From an uncultured Bacteroides sp. (GTDB lineage Bacteria > Bacteroidota > Bacteroidia > Bacteroidales > Bacteroidaceae), in assembly GCF_937912035.1 (NCBI RefSeq), contig NZ_CALDPF010000035.1, positions 149,087 through 213,086 on the forward strand: a stretch of DNA of 64,000 bases, written 5' to 3'. How positions within the stretch are numbered: position 1 is the stretch's first letter; every line of letters begins with the position of its first letter. Below the pieces are notes generated by a model. That model did no database searches. It was not told the origin of the DNA and saw only the letters and a program-made list of their open reading frames with translations. This document shows positions 44,444-53,508 of this stretch, one piece after another. The position numbers and the translations under genes were made by a program.

Positions 44444-45025
44444 GACTTGTATGTATATGAGGGAAACAAAAAGACTGGTTTATCAGCTTTACCACATGCA
44501 ATTGTTTACAAACAACAGTTTGGGTTGAAGTACAGTATGTGAACCTGTAACATTCAACTTTAAGGCATACTTAAGTAGTATGTACTGACAGTTTAAGTCA
44601 ACCTTACATGGCATTGAGCTTGCGGATGTTTCTGTTTTGAGTTTCCATATCAATTATTATCATCATAATTACAAGTACGGCGATTCAGAACGAAACCCTT
44701 ACGATAAGGCAATTTGGTCTTCATCCCTTTATTACGAGTTTAATCCAAATAATCACTTTAAGTTATTTGCCCGTGAAATGATCAGAATATTGAAAGTATC
44801 CAAAATGCCTTTAGAGTAATACCAAATGTTGACATAACTATATTATCGTTGATGAACATCAACTATTCTATTAATTTAACATATATAGACTTTTCAATTA
44901 AGAATAATGAGGGAAATACCAGTAATTTCTATATAGCCGACATTTTTGCTACCTATAAAATTTCATCCCGCTTTATGATAGATTTCCAGTTGATCAACTT
45001 GTTTAATGTAAAGGAATATACCTAG
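44444..45025 (+). pseudogene. Decayed outer-membrane barrel (TonB-receptor-like) gene
   Basis: Fragments in changing frames read like a barrel C-terminus: DLYVYEGNKKTGLSALPHAI then VYKQQFGLKYS stop; PVTFNFKAYLSSMY stop; FHINYYHHNYKYGDSERNPY and SSLYYEFNPNNHFKLFARE stop; and, after a shift, TYIDFSIKNNEG... YKISSRFMIDFQLINLFNVK then EYT and stop. The last segment, L-x-N-L-F-N-x-K-x-Y-T, is the classic end of a TonB-dependent receptor. At least three stops and one frameshift, no start. The rest of 44142-45355 holds only A/T-rich sequence, direct repeats and a promoter. Confidence 0.6.
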
Positions 45026-45285
45026 ACCACCTTTCTTAAAGACGCTACTTAAGTTAGCAGAATATCATAGTATCAGACTGAGATTTTTTTTATTAGTTTT
45101 TATATGATATTTTAATTTAGCCAGATACTTTTCTTCATCCAAATATTCTAAAAATACACCCCAATCACTGTAACAAATTACTTAAGCCTATAAACAGAAA
45201 TAATCTTGAATTTTAAGTAAAATCCCAATTATATAGTCATATCGTAAAAAAAATACAGCCATATTGAAATAAATATTATTATTAT

Positions 45286-45316
45286 TTTGATTTTAACTTT
45301 TTATCATTTATTTTTG
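45286..45316 (+). promoter_or_regulatory. Consensus promoter of the small barrel gene
   Basis: TTTG (45286-45289), 19 bases, TATTTTTG (45309-45316): a full match to the Bacteroidetes consensus. Start near 45323, leader about 33 nt. Confidence 0.75.
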
Positions 45317-45355
45317 GCATAAGCGATTATTAAGTATAACCTAAAAAAAATTATT

Positions 45356-45841
45356 ATGAAAAAGTTATTTATGGCAATAGCTGCAGCATTTATTTCTGTA
45401 GCAAGCTTTGCACAATCAGGATCTTGGTCAGTTGGTTTGAATATTGGTTATGGAACAGATATCCAAAAACCATTTCTTGGAGGTAGAGTAATGTACGGCA
45501 TTAACGACGCATTCGATGTAGCTGGAAGTTTCAACTATTATTTCAAAGATAAATATGGCGAGGACCTTACAATGAAATGGTGGGATATCAATGCAGATGT
45601 TCACTGGAATGCTTTTAGAGGCGAAAAGTATAAACTTTATCCATTGGCTGGTCTAACATATATGCAGGCTAAAGCTTCATATGAAGGTATAAGTGATTCT
45701 GACGGTAAGTTCGGAGTTAACTTAGGTATCGGCGGAAGCTATGATTTTACTGATAACTTTGCCGTTGGAGTTGAGTTGAAGGCACAAATAATTGATGGAA
45801 CTCAGTTCGTTCCAATGGCTTCTTTGATGTATAAGTTCTAA
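45356..45841 (+). CDS. Small outer-membrane beta-barrel protein
   Basis: 161 residues with a clear signal peptide (MKKLFMAIAAAFISVASFAQ). The mature part alternates amphipathic strands (WSVGLNIGYGTDI, FLGGRVMYGINDAFDVAGSF, KFGVNLGIGGSYDFTDNFAV, VGVELKAQI) and ends VPMASLMYKF with the C-terminal Phe typical of outer-membrane barrels. About eight strands, OmpA/OmpX-like size. Strong promoter and terminator suggest good expression. Function unknown. Confidence 0.88.
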   Translation: MKKLFMAIAAAFISVASFAQSGSWSVGLNIGYGTDIQKPFLGGRVMYGINDAFDVAGSFNYYFKDKYGEDLTMKWWDINADVHWNAFRGEKYKLYPLAGLTYMQAKASYEGISDSDGKFGVNLGIGGSYDFTDNFAVGVELKAQIIDGTQFVPMASLMYKF

Positions 45842-45929
45842 AAAGATTTTTTATCTTTCAAAAGAAAATCGGATTTACCGAAAATAAAATAGAATATGAA
45901 TTAAAAAAAGATACTCATTAAACAGTAGA

Positions 45930-45976
45930 AAACAGTCAACTAATTCACGTTTTGTTTATGAATTAGTTGACTGTTT
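45930..45976 (+). terminator. Long perfect hairpin after the barrel gene
   Basis: AAACAGTCAACTAATTCA (45930-45947) and TGAATTAGTTGACTGTTT (45959-45976) are exact 18-base inverses with an 11-base loop. The core CAACTAATTC/GAATTAGTTG recurs in the hairpin at 63425. The T-tract is short but the location fits a terminator, possibly bidirectional. Confidence 0.7.
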
Positions 45977-46051
45977 GTATTTTGGGTAGATTTTATTGAA
46001 TATTCCTAAATAGCCATATACGAATCTTTGTAAAAGTTGTAAACATAAAGA

Positions 46052-46753
46052 CTATTTCATAGGATCAATCTTATCATAATCCTTGATATCATTAAGTACT
46101 GTCACTATATACATAATTATCAGGACCAGAAGAACAAATACTCCAGCTATATCCAATAAACCAAGAACTATATCCTTACCGAACACGGAAATTTCCATCA
46201 CTGAATCACTTAGGGCAGGACAGTATATGCAAACGGTATTGAAAATTATAGCCAAGACCCTGAATTCAGTAGGTCCAAGTTTGGCGTATGTAAGCTTGAA
46301 TTCTTTTTTGAGATGCGCATTTATACTTACATTAAGCGTTAACATCATATATACGATAAGTATAAAAAGTGACAGGTCAAAACATATAAGTCCGGAAAGA
46401 CCTAACCCTAAGAAAATAAGCAGCTCGTTTATGATATCTACCGTATGATCAATATAATATCCGAAAATCGGTCTTTGCTTGTTTCTTACTCTTGCCAGAG
46501 TGCCGTCAAGCGAATCGCCATACCAATTTATAACAAATCCCAAAGAACTAAGCCACAAGTAATTAATATTTATTTGCGATAGAATATACCCCAATGATAT
46601 CACTATCGCACCAAACGTTCCTATACCCGTAAGAATATTCGATGTCATCCACCTTGGCTGTCTGTCAGCCAAAAATGTCAAGGCTTTTTTCTCTACACCA
46701 TTCAAAATGGAAGTCTGTATCCTTACAGAAGTTTCACTACTCTTTTCTTTCAT
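46052..46753 (-). CDS. CDP-alcohol phosphatidyltransferase family protein
   Basis: 233 residues with about five hydrophobic helices. The catalytic motif is D80-SL-D83-G84-TL-A87-R88 followed by nine residues and G98-YYI-D102-HTV-D106, i.e. the D-x2-D-G-x2-A-R...G-x3-D-x3-D set. It transfers a phospho-alcohol from CDP-linked donor to an alcohol, in the membrane. Which phospholipid or ether/sphingolipid head group it makes cannot be told; ceramide/inositol-type products are possible in this phylum. It begins five bases after the acyltransferase stop, so it is in the ftsH operon. Confidence 0.85.
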   Translation of the reverse strand: MKEKSSETSVRIQTSILNGVEKKALTFLADRQPRWMTSNILTGIGTFGAIVISLGYILSQININYLWLSSLGFVINWYGDSLDGTLARVRNKQRPIFGYYIDHTVDIINELLIFLGLGLSGLICFDLSLFILIVYMMLTLNVSINAHLKKEFKLTYAKLGPTEFRVLAIIFNTVCIYCPALSDSVMEISVFGKDIVLGLLDIAGVFVLLVLIIMYIVTVLNDIKDYDKIDPMK

Positions 46754-46758
46754 AAAAA

Positions 46759-47580
46759 CTATTTTAAATTATACACATTCTCTCTTAAAAAGGTCCTAAA
46801 TGCTTCAATATCACTGTATTCATCCTGTAGTTCAGGACTTATTACATTTCCCAATATGAGTTTCACGGTTTTTCCTTTCTTATTGAAAAGTTCCGAAGGT
46901 AATTTCATAAGCCTTATTCTCCAGTCAATAAGCCCAAGGCTATAAAACAAGGAAGAATTTCCTCCCAGAAACCTGATTGGAAGAATAGGAACACGCAATT
47001 TCTTAATAAGACGAATAACCGGTTCCTGCCATTGCCTGTCCTCGATACGAAACTTTGACAAGTTGACATCAGATATTGCACCGGCAGGGAATATGCCAAC
47101 CGGATGTCCGGAATAGACATGCCCTACTACGCTTCTTATTCCATGAATACTTTCATTTTCCGGTTTACCTTGTTTACGTCCTGTAGGAATGACATCTATA
47201 AAATTATCATCAAGATTTTTTATCCTACCCAACACCTTATTGACCATAACCTTATAATCAGGTCTGAAATGTCCTATAAAATCAACAAGTATCAAACCGT
47301 CCAAGCCTCCGTAAGGATGGTTGCTTATGGTTATAAATGCTCCTTCACGCAATACATTTATGGCATTTCTATTCTTTATTTCATATTGTACTCCCAAATC
47401 TTCCAGAATAGCACTCGTAAAATCCGGACCTTTCAAGGTAGGATATCTGTCATACAGGGCATTAATACGCGAAACGCATGAGATATCCATAAGTCCTTGA
47501 GCTAAAATCTTTCCGATTTTTCCTCTGAAGATATAAGAACTGTCTTGTAACTCTTTTACTGTCAGAAGTGGCATAATCAA
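46759..47580 (-). CDS. PlsC-like lysophospholipid acyltransferase (HX5D variant)
   Basis: 273 residues. Motif I reads ISNHPYGGLDGL, with five residues between His88 and Asp94 instead of the usual four; this NHPYGGLDG form is known in a putative hemolysin/acyltransferase subgroup. Motif III is FPAGAIS. No clear membrane helix; probably a peripheral inner-membrane enzyme. Position between ftsH and a CDP-alcohol transferase supports a role in a lipid pathway. Some relatives act in ornithine or glycine lipid synthesis; not proven here. Confidence 0.8.
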   Translation of the reverse strand: MIMPLLTVKELQDSSYIFRGKIGKILAQGLMDISCVSRINALYDRYPTLKGPDFTSAILEDLGVQYEIKNRNAINVLREGAFITISNHPYGGLDGLILVDFIGHFRPDYKVMVNKVLGRIKNLDDNFIDVIPTGRKQGKPENESIHGIRSVVGHVYSGHPVGIFPAGAISDVNLSKFRIEDRQWQEPVIRLIKKLRVPILPIRFLGGNSSLFYSLGLIDWRIRLMKLPSELFNKKGKTVKLILGNVISPELQDEYSDIEAFRTFLRENVYNLK

Positions 47581-47607
47581 TTCATTTTTTTCTTACAACA
47601 TAACTTT

Positions 47608-49443
47608 TTATCGGTTTAGTATTTCCATAAATTCTTCTCCGGTAATAGTTTCCTTTTCCAAGAGGAAGTCTGCCAATTCGTCCATCTTCTTACGGTTAGC
47701 CTTTATAATTTCTACAGCCTTTTCGTAAGCATTTTCTATTATAGCACGAACTTCAGAATCTATATCGGCAGCCGTAGCAGGGGAACATGTCAACGTGGTA
47801 TCTCCTCCCAAATAGGCATTGTTGACAGTTTCGAGTGCCATCATACCATATTTGTCACTCATGCCATATCTGGATACCATTGATCTGGCAATTCGTGTAG
47901 CTTGCTCAATATCATTAGAAGCTCCTGTGGTTATCACATCAAATACTACTTTCTCGGCAGCACGTCCACCGGTAAATGTAGTAATTTTATTCAACAATTC
48001 TTCTTTAGTCAACAAATATTGTTCCTTACTGTCAACCTGCATGGTATATCCCAAAGCGCCCGATGTACGAGGTATAATGGTAATCTTATGTACAGGAGCC
48101 GAATGTGTCTGCATTGCAGCTACCAGAGCATGGCCTATTTCATGATATGCTATAATTTTCTTCTCATTTTCTGAGATAACCATTCCTTTTTTCTGTGCAC
48201 CGGCTATTACAGTCTCTACAGATTCTTCAAGATCGGACGTACTAACATACTCCTTTCCTGTCCTTACAGCCAGCAATGCAGCTTCGTTTACTATATTAGC
48301 CAATTCGGCGCCAGACGAACCGGCTGTGGCACGTGCTATAAGATCTACATCGATATCTTTATGTTTAATGTTTTTCAGATGTACATTAAGTATAGCCTTC
48401 CTACCCTCCAAATCAGGCAGATTCATAATCACCGTACGGTCAAAACGTCCGGGACGAAGCAAAGCATTATCCAGACTTTCAGGACGGTTGGTAGCTGCAA
48501 GTATTACAACACCCTTCTTACCGTCGAAACCGTCCATTTCTGTCAATAGCTGATTAAGTGTTTGCTCGCGTTCATCATTTCCTCCCATTGGTCCTGCATT
48601 TCTCTTTTTACCTATGGCGTCTATTTCATCAATAAATATTATGCACGGAGCTTTTTCCTTTGCCTGCATAAACAGATCTCGAACTTTGGCTGCACCCATA
48701 CCTACAAACATCTGCACAAAATCTGAACCCGAAATGGCAAAGAAAGGGACTTTAGCCTCACCGGCCACTGCCCTGGCAATTAAAGTTTTACCTGTTCCCG
48801 GAGGACCTACCAGCAAGGCTCCTTTTGGAAGTTTGGCACCAATTGCTGCATATTTGGAAGGATTGTGCAAAAAATCAACAATCTCATTAAGTCCTTCTTT
48901 TGCTTCCTCCTGACCGGCTACATCGGCAAATGTAGTTTTTACTTCCGAATCTGCATAAATTTTAGCACCACTATTACCGAATGACATGAAATTGCCTGAA
49001 GAACCACCCATTTTCTTTTTCATAAGACTGTTCATTCCCCACCAGAGAAGATAAAAAATTATACCGGGGACAATCCACATCAGCATAAAATTGACTAAAG
49101 GAGAATTCTCTTTCGGTATCTGCTTGTTAAATACTATTTTGCCAGTTTCATTTGTACTCTTGGCATTCAACAATCTGTCAACCAATTGAGGGTCATCAAT
49201 GGCGCCTGTCTTATAGTAGATCTGCTTACCATCTTCTTTGGTAACAAAATATATACAGTTCTGGTCTATACTGACCTCCTGAACTTCTCCTTTTTCTACA
49301 TTAGATATAAATGTTCCATAATCAGTTTCAACAATCTGTTTATTAAAAAGATATGGAAATACAAACGAGTTTAAAATGAGAACTATCATTATCCCATAAA
49401 TAAACCCATTCCATGGAATTGTCTTTACCTGTTTTTTCTTCAT
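47608..49443 (-). CDS. ftsH: ATP-dependent zinc metalloprotease FtsH (short form)
   Basis: 611 residues. Two membrane helices (about 14-33 and 118-139) enclose a small periplasmic domain. The AAA module has Walker A GPPGTGKT 213-220, Walker B IIFIDEID 268-275 and an SRH (ATNRPESLDNALLRPGRFDR). The zinc site is HEIGH 434-438. It forms a hexamer that degrades membrane and regulatory proteins. It ends directly after the protease domain (EEFMEILNR) without the long C-terminal tail of the usual ~670-720-residue Bacteroides FtsH, so it may be a second paralogue. Operon with two lipid enzymes downstream. Confidence 0.93.
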   Translation of the reverse strand: MKKKQVKTIPWNGFIYGIMIVLILNSFVFPYLFNKQIVETDYGTFISNVEKGEVQEVSIDQNCIYFVTKEDGKQIYYKTGAIDDPQLVDRLLNAKSTNETGKIVFNKQIPKENSPLVNFMLMWIVPGIIFYLLWWGMNSLMKKKMGGSSGNFMSFGNSGAKIYADSEVKTTFADVAGQEEAKEGLNEIVDFLHNPSKYAAIGAKLPKGALLVGPPGTGKTLIARAVAGEAKVPFFAISGSDFVQMFVGMGAAKVRDLFMQAKEKAPCIIFIDEIDAIGKKRNAGPMGGNDEREQTLNQLLTEMDGFDGKKGVVILAATNRPESLDNALLRPGRFDRTVIMNLPDLEGRKAILNVHLKNIKHKDIDVDLIARATAGSSGAELANIVNEAALLAVRTGKEYVSTSDLEESVETVIAGAQKKGMVISENEKKIIAYHEIGHALVAAMQTHSAPVHKITIIPRTSGALGYTMQVDSKEQYLLTKEELLNKITTFTGGRAAEKVVFDVITTGASNDIEQATRIARSMVSRYGMSDKYGMMALETVNNAYLGGDTTLTCSPATAADIDSEVRAIIENAYEKAVEIIKANRKKMDELADFLLEKETITGEEFMEILNR

Positions 49444-49481
49444 ATAATAACGATTTGATTATTGTTCACTAAAAATATCTA

Positions 49482-50360
49482 TCATGATAACTTATATTGT
49501 TTGGGAGACATACCTGTGAGACGTTTGAAATATTTTCCAAAAAATGACGGAGAAGGAAATTTCAATTTATATGCAATTTCTTGAATTGTATATTTGGTAT
49601 GTTTTATCATTGTCTTTGCCTCGAAAATGACAAACTCATCAATCCACTCGACGGCAGTCCTGCCTGTATATTCTTTCACCAGTTTAGAAAGATAATTCGG
49701 CGTTATACCTATCTTTTCGGCATAATATGCCAGATTACGCCCTATTGCTTCACTTTGAGTAAGAAGCTCTATAAACGATTCAAATATTTCTTCGTTTCTC
49801 TTTTTTGCCGGAAAGTCCTGCTTGTTGTTCTGAAAACGATGGATTATACTGTTCAATTTAGAAACCAATGATTGAATAAGCCCTTCCAGGATAGATTGCT
49901 TTCGTTCTTCGTTACTTTGTATTATATCTTCCAGCAGGAAATAATATTTTTCCAATGTCGCTATTTCCGAGTATTCCAAAGAAATAATAGGCTCTTTTTT
50001 CGCAAAGACATACAGTTTCATCAGGTCTTTCATCTTGATATTCATTTTCTTTAGAAAATCAGATGAAATAATAATAGGATAAATCTTCAGATTATTTACG
50101 TTACTTATACGGATTACATTCTCCGGAATGTTAAGCACAAGAATACCGGGATATATCTTATATTCGTGGAGATTAATCTGCAGTTCTGCTTCACCATGAG
50201 CACAGAACAGCAAGACAAAACCGTCAAGGCGGCATGGATTATCGAATAGGTTTCCCTTTATTTCTATATTATCGGACAATATAATATCATCATCCAGCAC
50301 ACTCATTTCCAAACCAATATTCTTCAGCTGGCTTACTGATATTTTCTCAATAGTATTCAT
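49482..50360 (-). CDS. AraC-family transcriptional regulator
   Basis: 292 residues. The N-terminal part (1-170) is a cupin-like sensing domain with strands such as DGFVLLFCAHGEAELQINLH. The C-terminal two-HTH domain is clear: GRNLAYYAEKIGITPNYLSK and, after TGRTAVEWIDEFVIFEAKTM, TIQEIAYKLKFPSPSFFGKY with the ending FKRLTGMSPKQYKLS. It lies 38 bases upstream of ftsH on the same strand and may be cotranscribed, making it a candidate regulator of the ftsH/lipid genes. Ligand unknown. Confidence 0.9.
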   Translation of the reverse strand: MNTIEKISVSQLKNIGLEMSVLDDDIILSDNIEIKGNLFDNPCRLDGFVLLFCAHGEAELQINLHEYKIYPGILVLNIPENVIRISNVNNLKIYPIIISSDFLKKMNIKMKDLMKLYVFAKKEPIISLEYSEIATLEKYYFLLEDIIQSNEERKQSILEGLIQSLVSKLNSIIHRFQNNKQDFPAKKRNEEIFESFIELLTQSEAIGRNLAYYAEKIGITPNYLSKLVKEYTGRTAVEWIDEFVIFEAKTMIKHTKYTIQEIAYKLKFPSPSFFGKYFKRLTGMSPKQYKLS

Positions 50361-50594
50361 AACTCAGACTATTTTTTAGCAAAAATAGCCTTATTGAAGA
50401 ATTTTATCAATATATTGATATTGAAATTCCTCAAATAGAACATTTTATTCTTCATATATAACATCAAAATATTGAAGAAATAATCATGCTTACATTACCG
50501 ATAAAGCTTTTATTAGCTTTTATATAAAATTCAAAGGGTATAGACAACAAACATGAATTAGGACAGTATCTATGCTGTATGTTTTTATAAAAAA

Positions 50595-50634
50595 ACAGTA
50601 TTTAAACGGAACCTAAATACCGTTTAAATACTGT
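50595..50634 (-). terminator. Terminator of the PhnP-like gene (minus strand)
   Basis: ACAGTATTTAAACGG (50595-50609) and CCGTTTAAATACTGT (50620-50634) are exact inverses. Read on the minus strand the hairpin runs into seven T residues. It starts at the stop codon. Confidence 0.85.
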
Positions 50635-51410
50635 CAATACTCTATCACCATACCGTCGTATGTCTGATGCATGTGCTCCGGTAGCATTTTCTCCACATCT
50701 GCATGCAGACCTATATGATGGCTGGCATGTATGAAATATGTTTCCTTGGCAGAAATCTTGTTTGCTCGCTCAATAGCCTCCGGAAGACTCTGGTGCGTCC
50801 AATGAGGCTCCATACGAAGAGCATTCATAAATAAACATTCAAGATTTTCAAGAAAGACATTACTTTCTTCAGGCATATCTGTCATATCTGTTACCCATGC
50901 CATATCCCCTATTCTGAAAGCAAGAATAGGCATCTTGCCGTGCATTACTCTGAATGGAATGATTTCCACTGTATTGCCGTACATTCCGGTCACAGAAAAC
51001 GGCTTGCCGGGTTCTATTCTCTGCAAAGGTATCCTTGGAACACCAGGATACGGATGTTCTACAAAACAATATGGTATGCGCTGCTGAAGTCGTTCGGCCG
51101 TATAATCTTCGGCATAGACAGGTACATCCTTGAACTGGCAGAAAGGACGAAGATCGTCAAGTCCGCCCACGTGATCGTAATGCTCATGAGTGATAAGTAC
51201 CGCATCAATAGGCCCGAAATCTTCCAGACGCAACATCTGCTCACGAAAATCAGGACCACAGTCTATCAAGATTCTTACTCCGTCAACTTCTACTAATCCT
51301 GAACACCTGAGACGCCTGTCGCGAGGGTCGGTACTGGTACACACCGGACATGTACACCCCACTTGAGGCACTCCGGTAGATGTTCCGCTTCCTAATATTG
51401 TTATCTTCAT
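50634..51410 (-). CDS. MBL-fold metallohydrolase (PhnP-like)
   Basis: 258 residues. It begins ITILGSGTSTGVPQVGCTCPVCTS with the Cys pair of PhnP-like enzymes; the metal motif is HEHYDHVGGLDDL with later H and D ligands (VMHGK, WVTDMTDMP) and a final HASHHIGLH. PhnP hydrolyses cyclic ribosyl phosphates; other relatives are nucleases or lipoyl-related hydrolases, so substrate is uncertain. Cytoplasmic, metal dependent. It lies downstream of murB (38-base gap). Confidence 0.85.
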   Translation of the reverse strand: MKITILGSGTSTGVPQVGCTCPVCTSTDPRDRRLRCSGLVEVDGVRILIDCGPDFREQMLRLEDFGPIDAVLITHEHYDHVGGLDDLRPFCQFKDVPVYAEDYTAERLQQRIPYCFVEHPYPGVPRIPLQRIEPGKPFSVTGMYGNTVEIIPFRVMHGKMPILAFRIGDMAWVTDMTDMPEESNVFLENLECLFMNALRMEPHWTHQSLPEAIERANKISAKETYFIHASHHIGLHADVEKMLPEHMHQTYDGMVIEY

Positions 51411-51448
51411 AATAGTCGTACTTTATATTGTATTATGTATTTATCAGG

Positions 51449-52459
51449 TTAATAAATATAATTCACTTCGGGATGTATATCTACTCCAAATTTATCTTTT
51501 ACTGACTTTATAATTTCATTTGCGAGGTTTGAAATGTCATTTCCTGTAGCGCCACCAAGGTTTACCAAAACAAGGGCCTGTTTTTGATATACTCCTGCTG
51601 GTCCTATATTGCATCCCTTCCATCCACAACGGTCTATCATCCATCCGGCAGGAACTTTCACTGTATCATCATCTACAGGATAATGCGGCATGTCAGGATA
51701 TTCTTCCTGCAACTGTCTGAACTTCTGCGCTGAAACCATAGGGTTCATAAAAAAGCTTCCGGCATTACCTAATTCAGATGGTTCTGGCAATTTGGAACGG
51801 CGCACATCTATTATTACGTTTCGCACATTTTCCAGCGATGGTTCAATACTTCTTCTTTCCAGCTCGGCACTGATATTTCCGTATGAGAGATGATATTCGG
51901 CTTTCTTGCGAAGACGGTATGTGACGTATGTAACAATGTACTTTCCTTTAAGTTCTTCCTTGAAGATACTGTTACGGTAAGAATAGCGACATTCACCGTT
52001 TGTGAAGACACGTTCTGAAGCATCAGAGACATCGACTGTGTGAACTTTCAGGATTATATCTTTTGCCTCAACTCCGTATGCACCTATATTCTGTACGGCA
52101 GACGCTCCTACTTCGCCCGGAATGATTGAAAGATTTTCTGCTCCATACCAACCTTCCGATACGGTATATGCCACAAAATCATCCCACACTTCGCCCGCTC
52201 CGGCCTTTATGTCTATCCATTCGTCAGATTCATCTTCTATGCTGAAGCCTTTTATTGCAGAATGTAATATTATGCCTTTAAAATCGGAAAGGAACAGAAG
52301 ATTACTGCCACCGCCAATATGCAGCAAAGGCAATGCAACATCACGTGATGCAAGAAATGATTTAAGTTCGTCAACGGATGAATATTCCACAAAACGGGAT
52401 GCCTTGACATCCATTCCGAATGTATTGTATTTAAGTATAGGATAATCTGTATATTCTTT
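51449..52459 (-). CDS. murB: UDP-N-acetylenolpyruvoylglucosamine reductase
   Basis: Start set at MKEYTDYPILKYNTFGMDVK (52459), since a longer frame would overlap the upstream lipoprotein gene. 336 residues. FAD-binding segments LLHIGGGSNLLF and NLSIIPGEVGASAVQNIGAYG; catalytic Ser in GSFFMNPMV, and PEVNY at the end carries the catalytic Glu. Reduces UDP-GlcNAc-enolpyruvate to UDP-MurNAc in peptidoglycan synthesis. Type I MurB by length and layout. Confidence 0.94.
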   Translation of the reverse strand, partial: KEYTDYPILKYNTFGMDVKASRFVEYSSVDELKSFLASRDVALPLLHIGGGSNLLFLSDFKGIILHSAIKGFSIEDESDEWIDIKAGAGEVWDDFVAYTVSEGWYGAENLSIIPGEVGASAVQNIGAYGVEAKDIILKVHTVDVSDASERVFTNGECRYSYRNSIFKEELKGKYIVTYVTYRLRKKAEYHLSYGNISAELERRSIEPSLENVRNVIIDVRRSKLPEPSELGNAGSFFMNPMVSAQKFRQLQEEYPDMPHYPVDDDTVKVPAGWMIDRCGWKGCNIGPAGVYQKQALVLVNLGGATGNDISNLANEIIKSVKDKFGVDIHPEVNYIY

Positions 52460-52481
52460 CATTATATATAGGTTATATTTA

Positions 52482-53351
52482 TCAATCGCCCAAATCTTCA
52501 AATTTATAGAGTTTCCATTTTCCGTGAACTCTTCTGAAATAAAGAGTATTGCTTAATCCGTTACCAAGACCTTTGAATTCTACGATTTTTGTATTCGACT
52601 CTTCAGTCTCTTTCTGTCCGTAACGGATATTGGTTAGTTTTTCTGTCGGCATTGGAGGACGGAAAGCAAACCACTGTCCTTTTTCCAATGTGGTTTCAAG
52701 AACAGAGAACTCGTCCTCAGGATCCACAGTAGAGAACAGTAAAGGTTCCGACAGTCTTTCGGACTGGAAAATCGAGTCGGAAGCAAACCGATGATAGAAA
52801 TCATAGAAATCTTCTCCTCCGTGTTTTGTACGTGTCATCTTTTCCTTATTTACCGCTTCCAGATACCAACGTTCGTCCTTCAGCTCGAAATAATATCTCC
52901 TGATATGATAATCAGACAAATAAATCCAATCTATCTGAACGCTCGTTGTTGACGAACCGTTCTCAAGTTCCAGATCTTCTTCCTTGTCGAATATCACAGT
53001 GTATAACTGGTCGGAGTCAAACATCGGATCGAAAACCCATTCATCGGAAGTAAGCCTTGTCACTGCAGTATCATCATAGAAAGATACCGGAAAAAGAATA
53101 CGAGAATGCTGGAATTCCTCATCGGAAGTGAAATAATAAAGAAAATCGATGAAACTGGCATCAGCAGTGGTTGGCACCACCTCATCTACAACAATCAATG
53201 TATCCGATAATCCCTCATCGGATGTTAAAACAGAATCGGCCTGCACCAGTTCAATTCCCTGTTCGTCCGACAAAGATTCGGACCTTTTCTGCTGCCCTAC
53301 ACACGACACAACCATGAGCAGCAGGACATATCCCAATAGAATATTTTTCAT
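52482..53351 (-). CDS. DUF4348-type lipoprotein
   Basis: 289 residues. Lipoprotein signal MKNILLGYVLLLMVVSCVG with lipobox VVSC (Cys17). Two related halves are visible: SFIDFLYYFTSDEEFQHSRI, then LFPVSFY..., and DFYDFYHRFASDSIFQSERL followed by SEPLLFSTV, the repeating DUF4348 unit. Periplasmic or outer-membrane associated, function unknown. Located 22 bases upstream of murB, so cotranscribed, which hints at a cell-envelope role. Confidence 0.8.
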   Translation of the reverse strand: MKNILLGYVLLLMVVSCVGQQKRSESLSDEQGIELVQADSVLTSDEGLSDTLIVVDEVVPTTADASFIDFLYYFTSDEEFQHSRILFPVSFYDDTAVTRLTSDEWVFDPMFDSDQLYTVIFDKEEDLELENGSSTTSVQIDWIYLSDYHIRRYYFELKDERWYLEAVNKEKMTRTKHGGEDFYDFYHRFASDSIFQSERLSEPLLFSTVDPEDEFSVLETTLEKGQWFAFRPPMPTEKLTNIRYGQKETEESNTKIVEFKGLGNGLSNTLYFRRVHGKWKLYKFEDLGD

Positions 53352-53469
53352 TTAATTATGCCTAATATAAAACACGCCACAAAATTACCTATTTTTTTCG
53401 TTAGTAAACGAAATAAGTTTAGTTTTCTTTTTTATTAGCTGAAAAAGAAAATATTTCAGTTTAAATAAT

Positions 53470-53477
53470 TAACTTTG
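53470..53477 (+). promoter_or_regulatory. -7 element (TAACTTTG) for pheS
   Basis: TAACTTTG fits TAnnTTTG; start near 53484, leader about 25 nt before ATG 53509. No clear -33 TTTG. Confidence 0.55.
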
Positions 53478-53508
53478 CGCCAATGTAAAATACTTAAAAC
53501 AGTAATAT

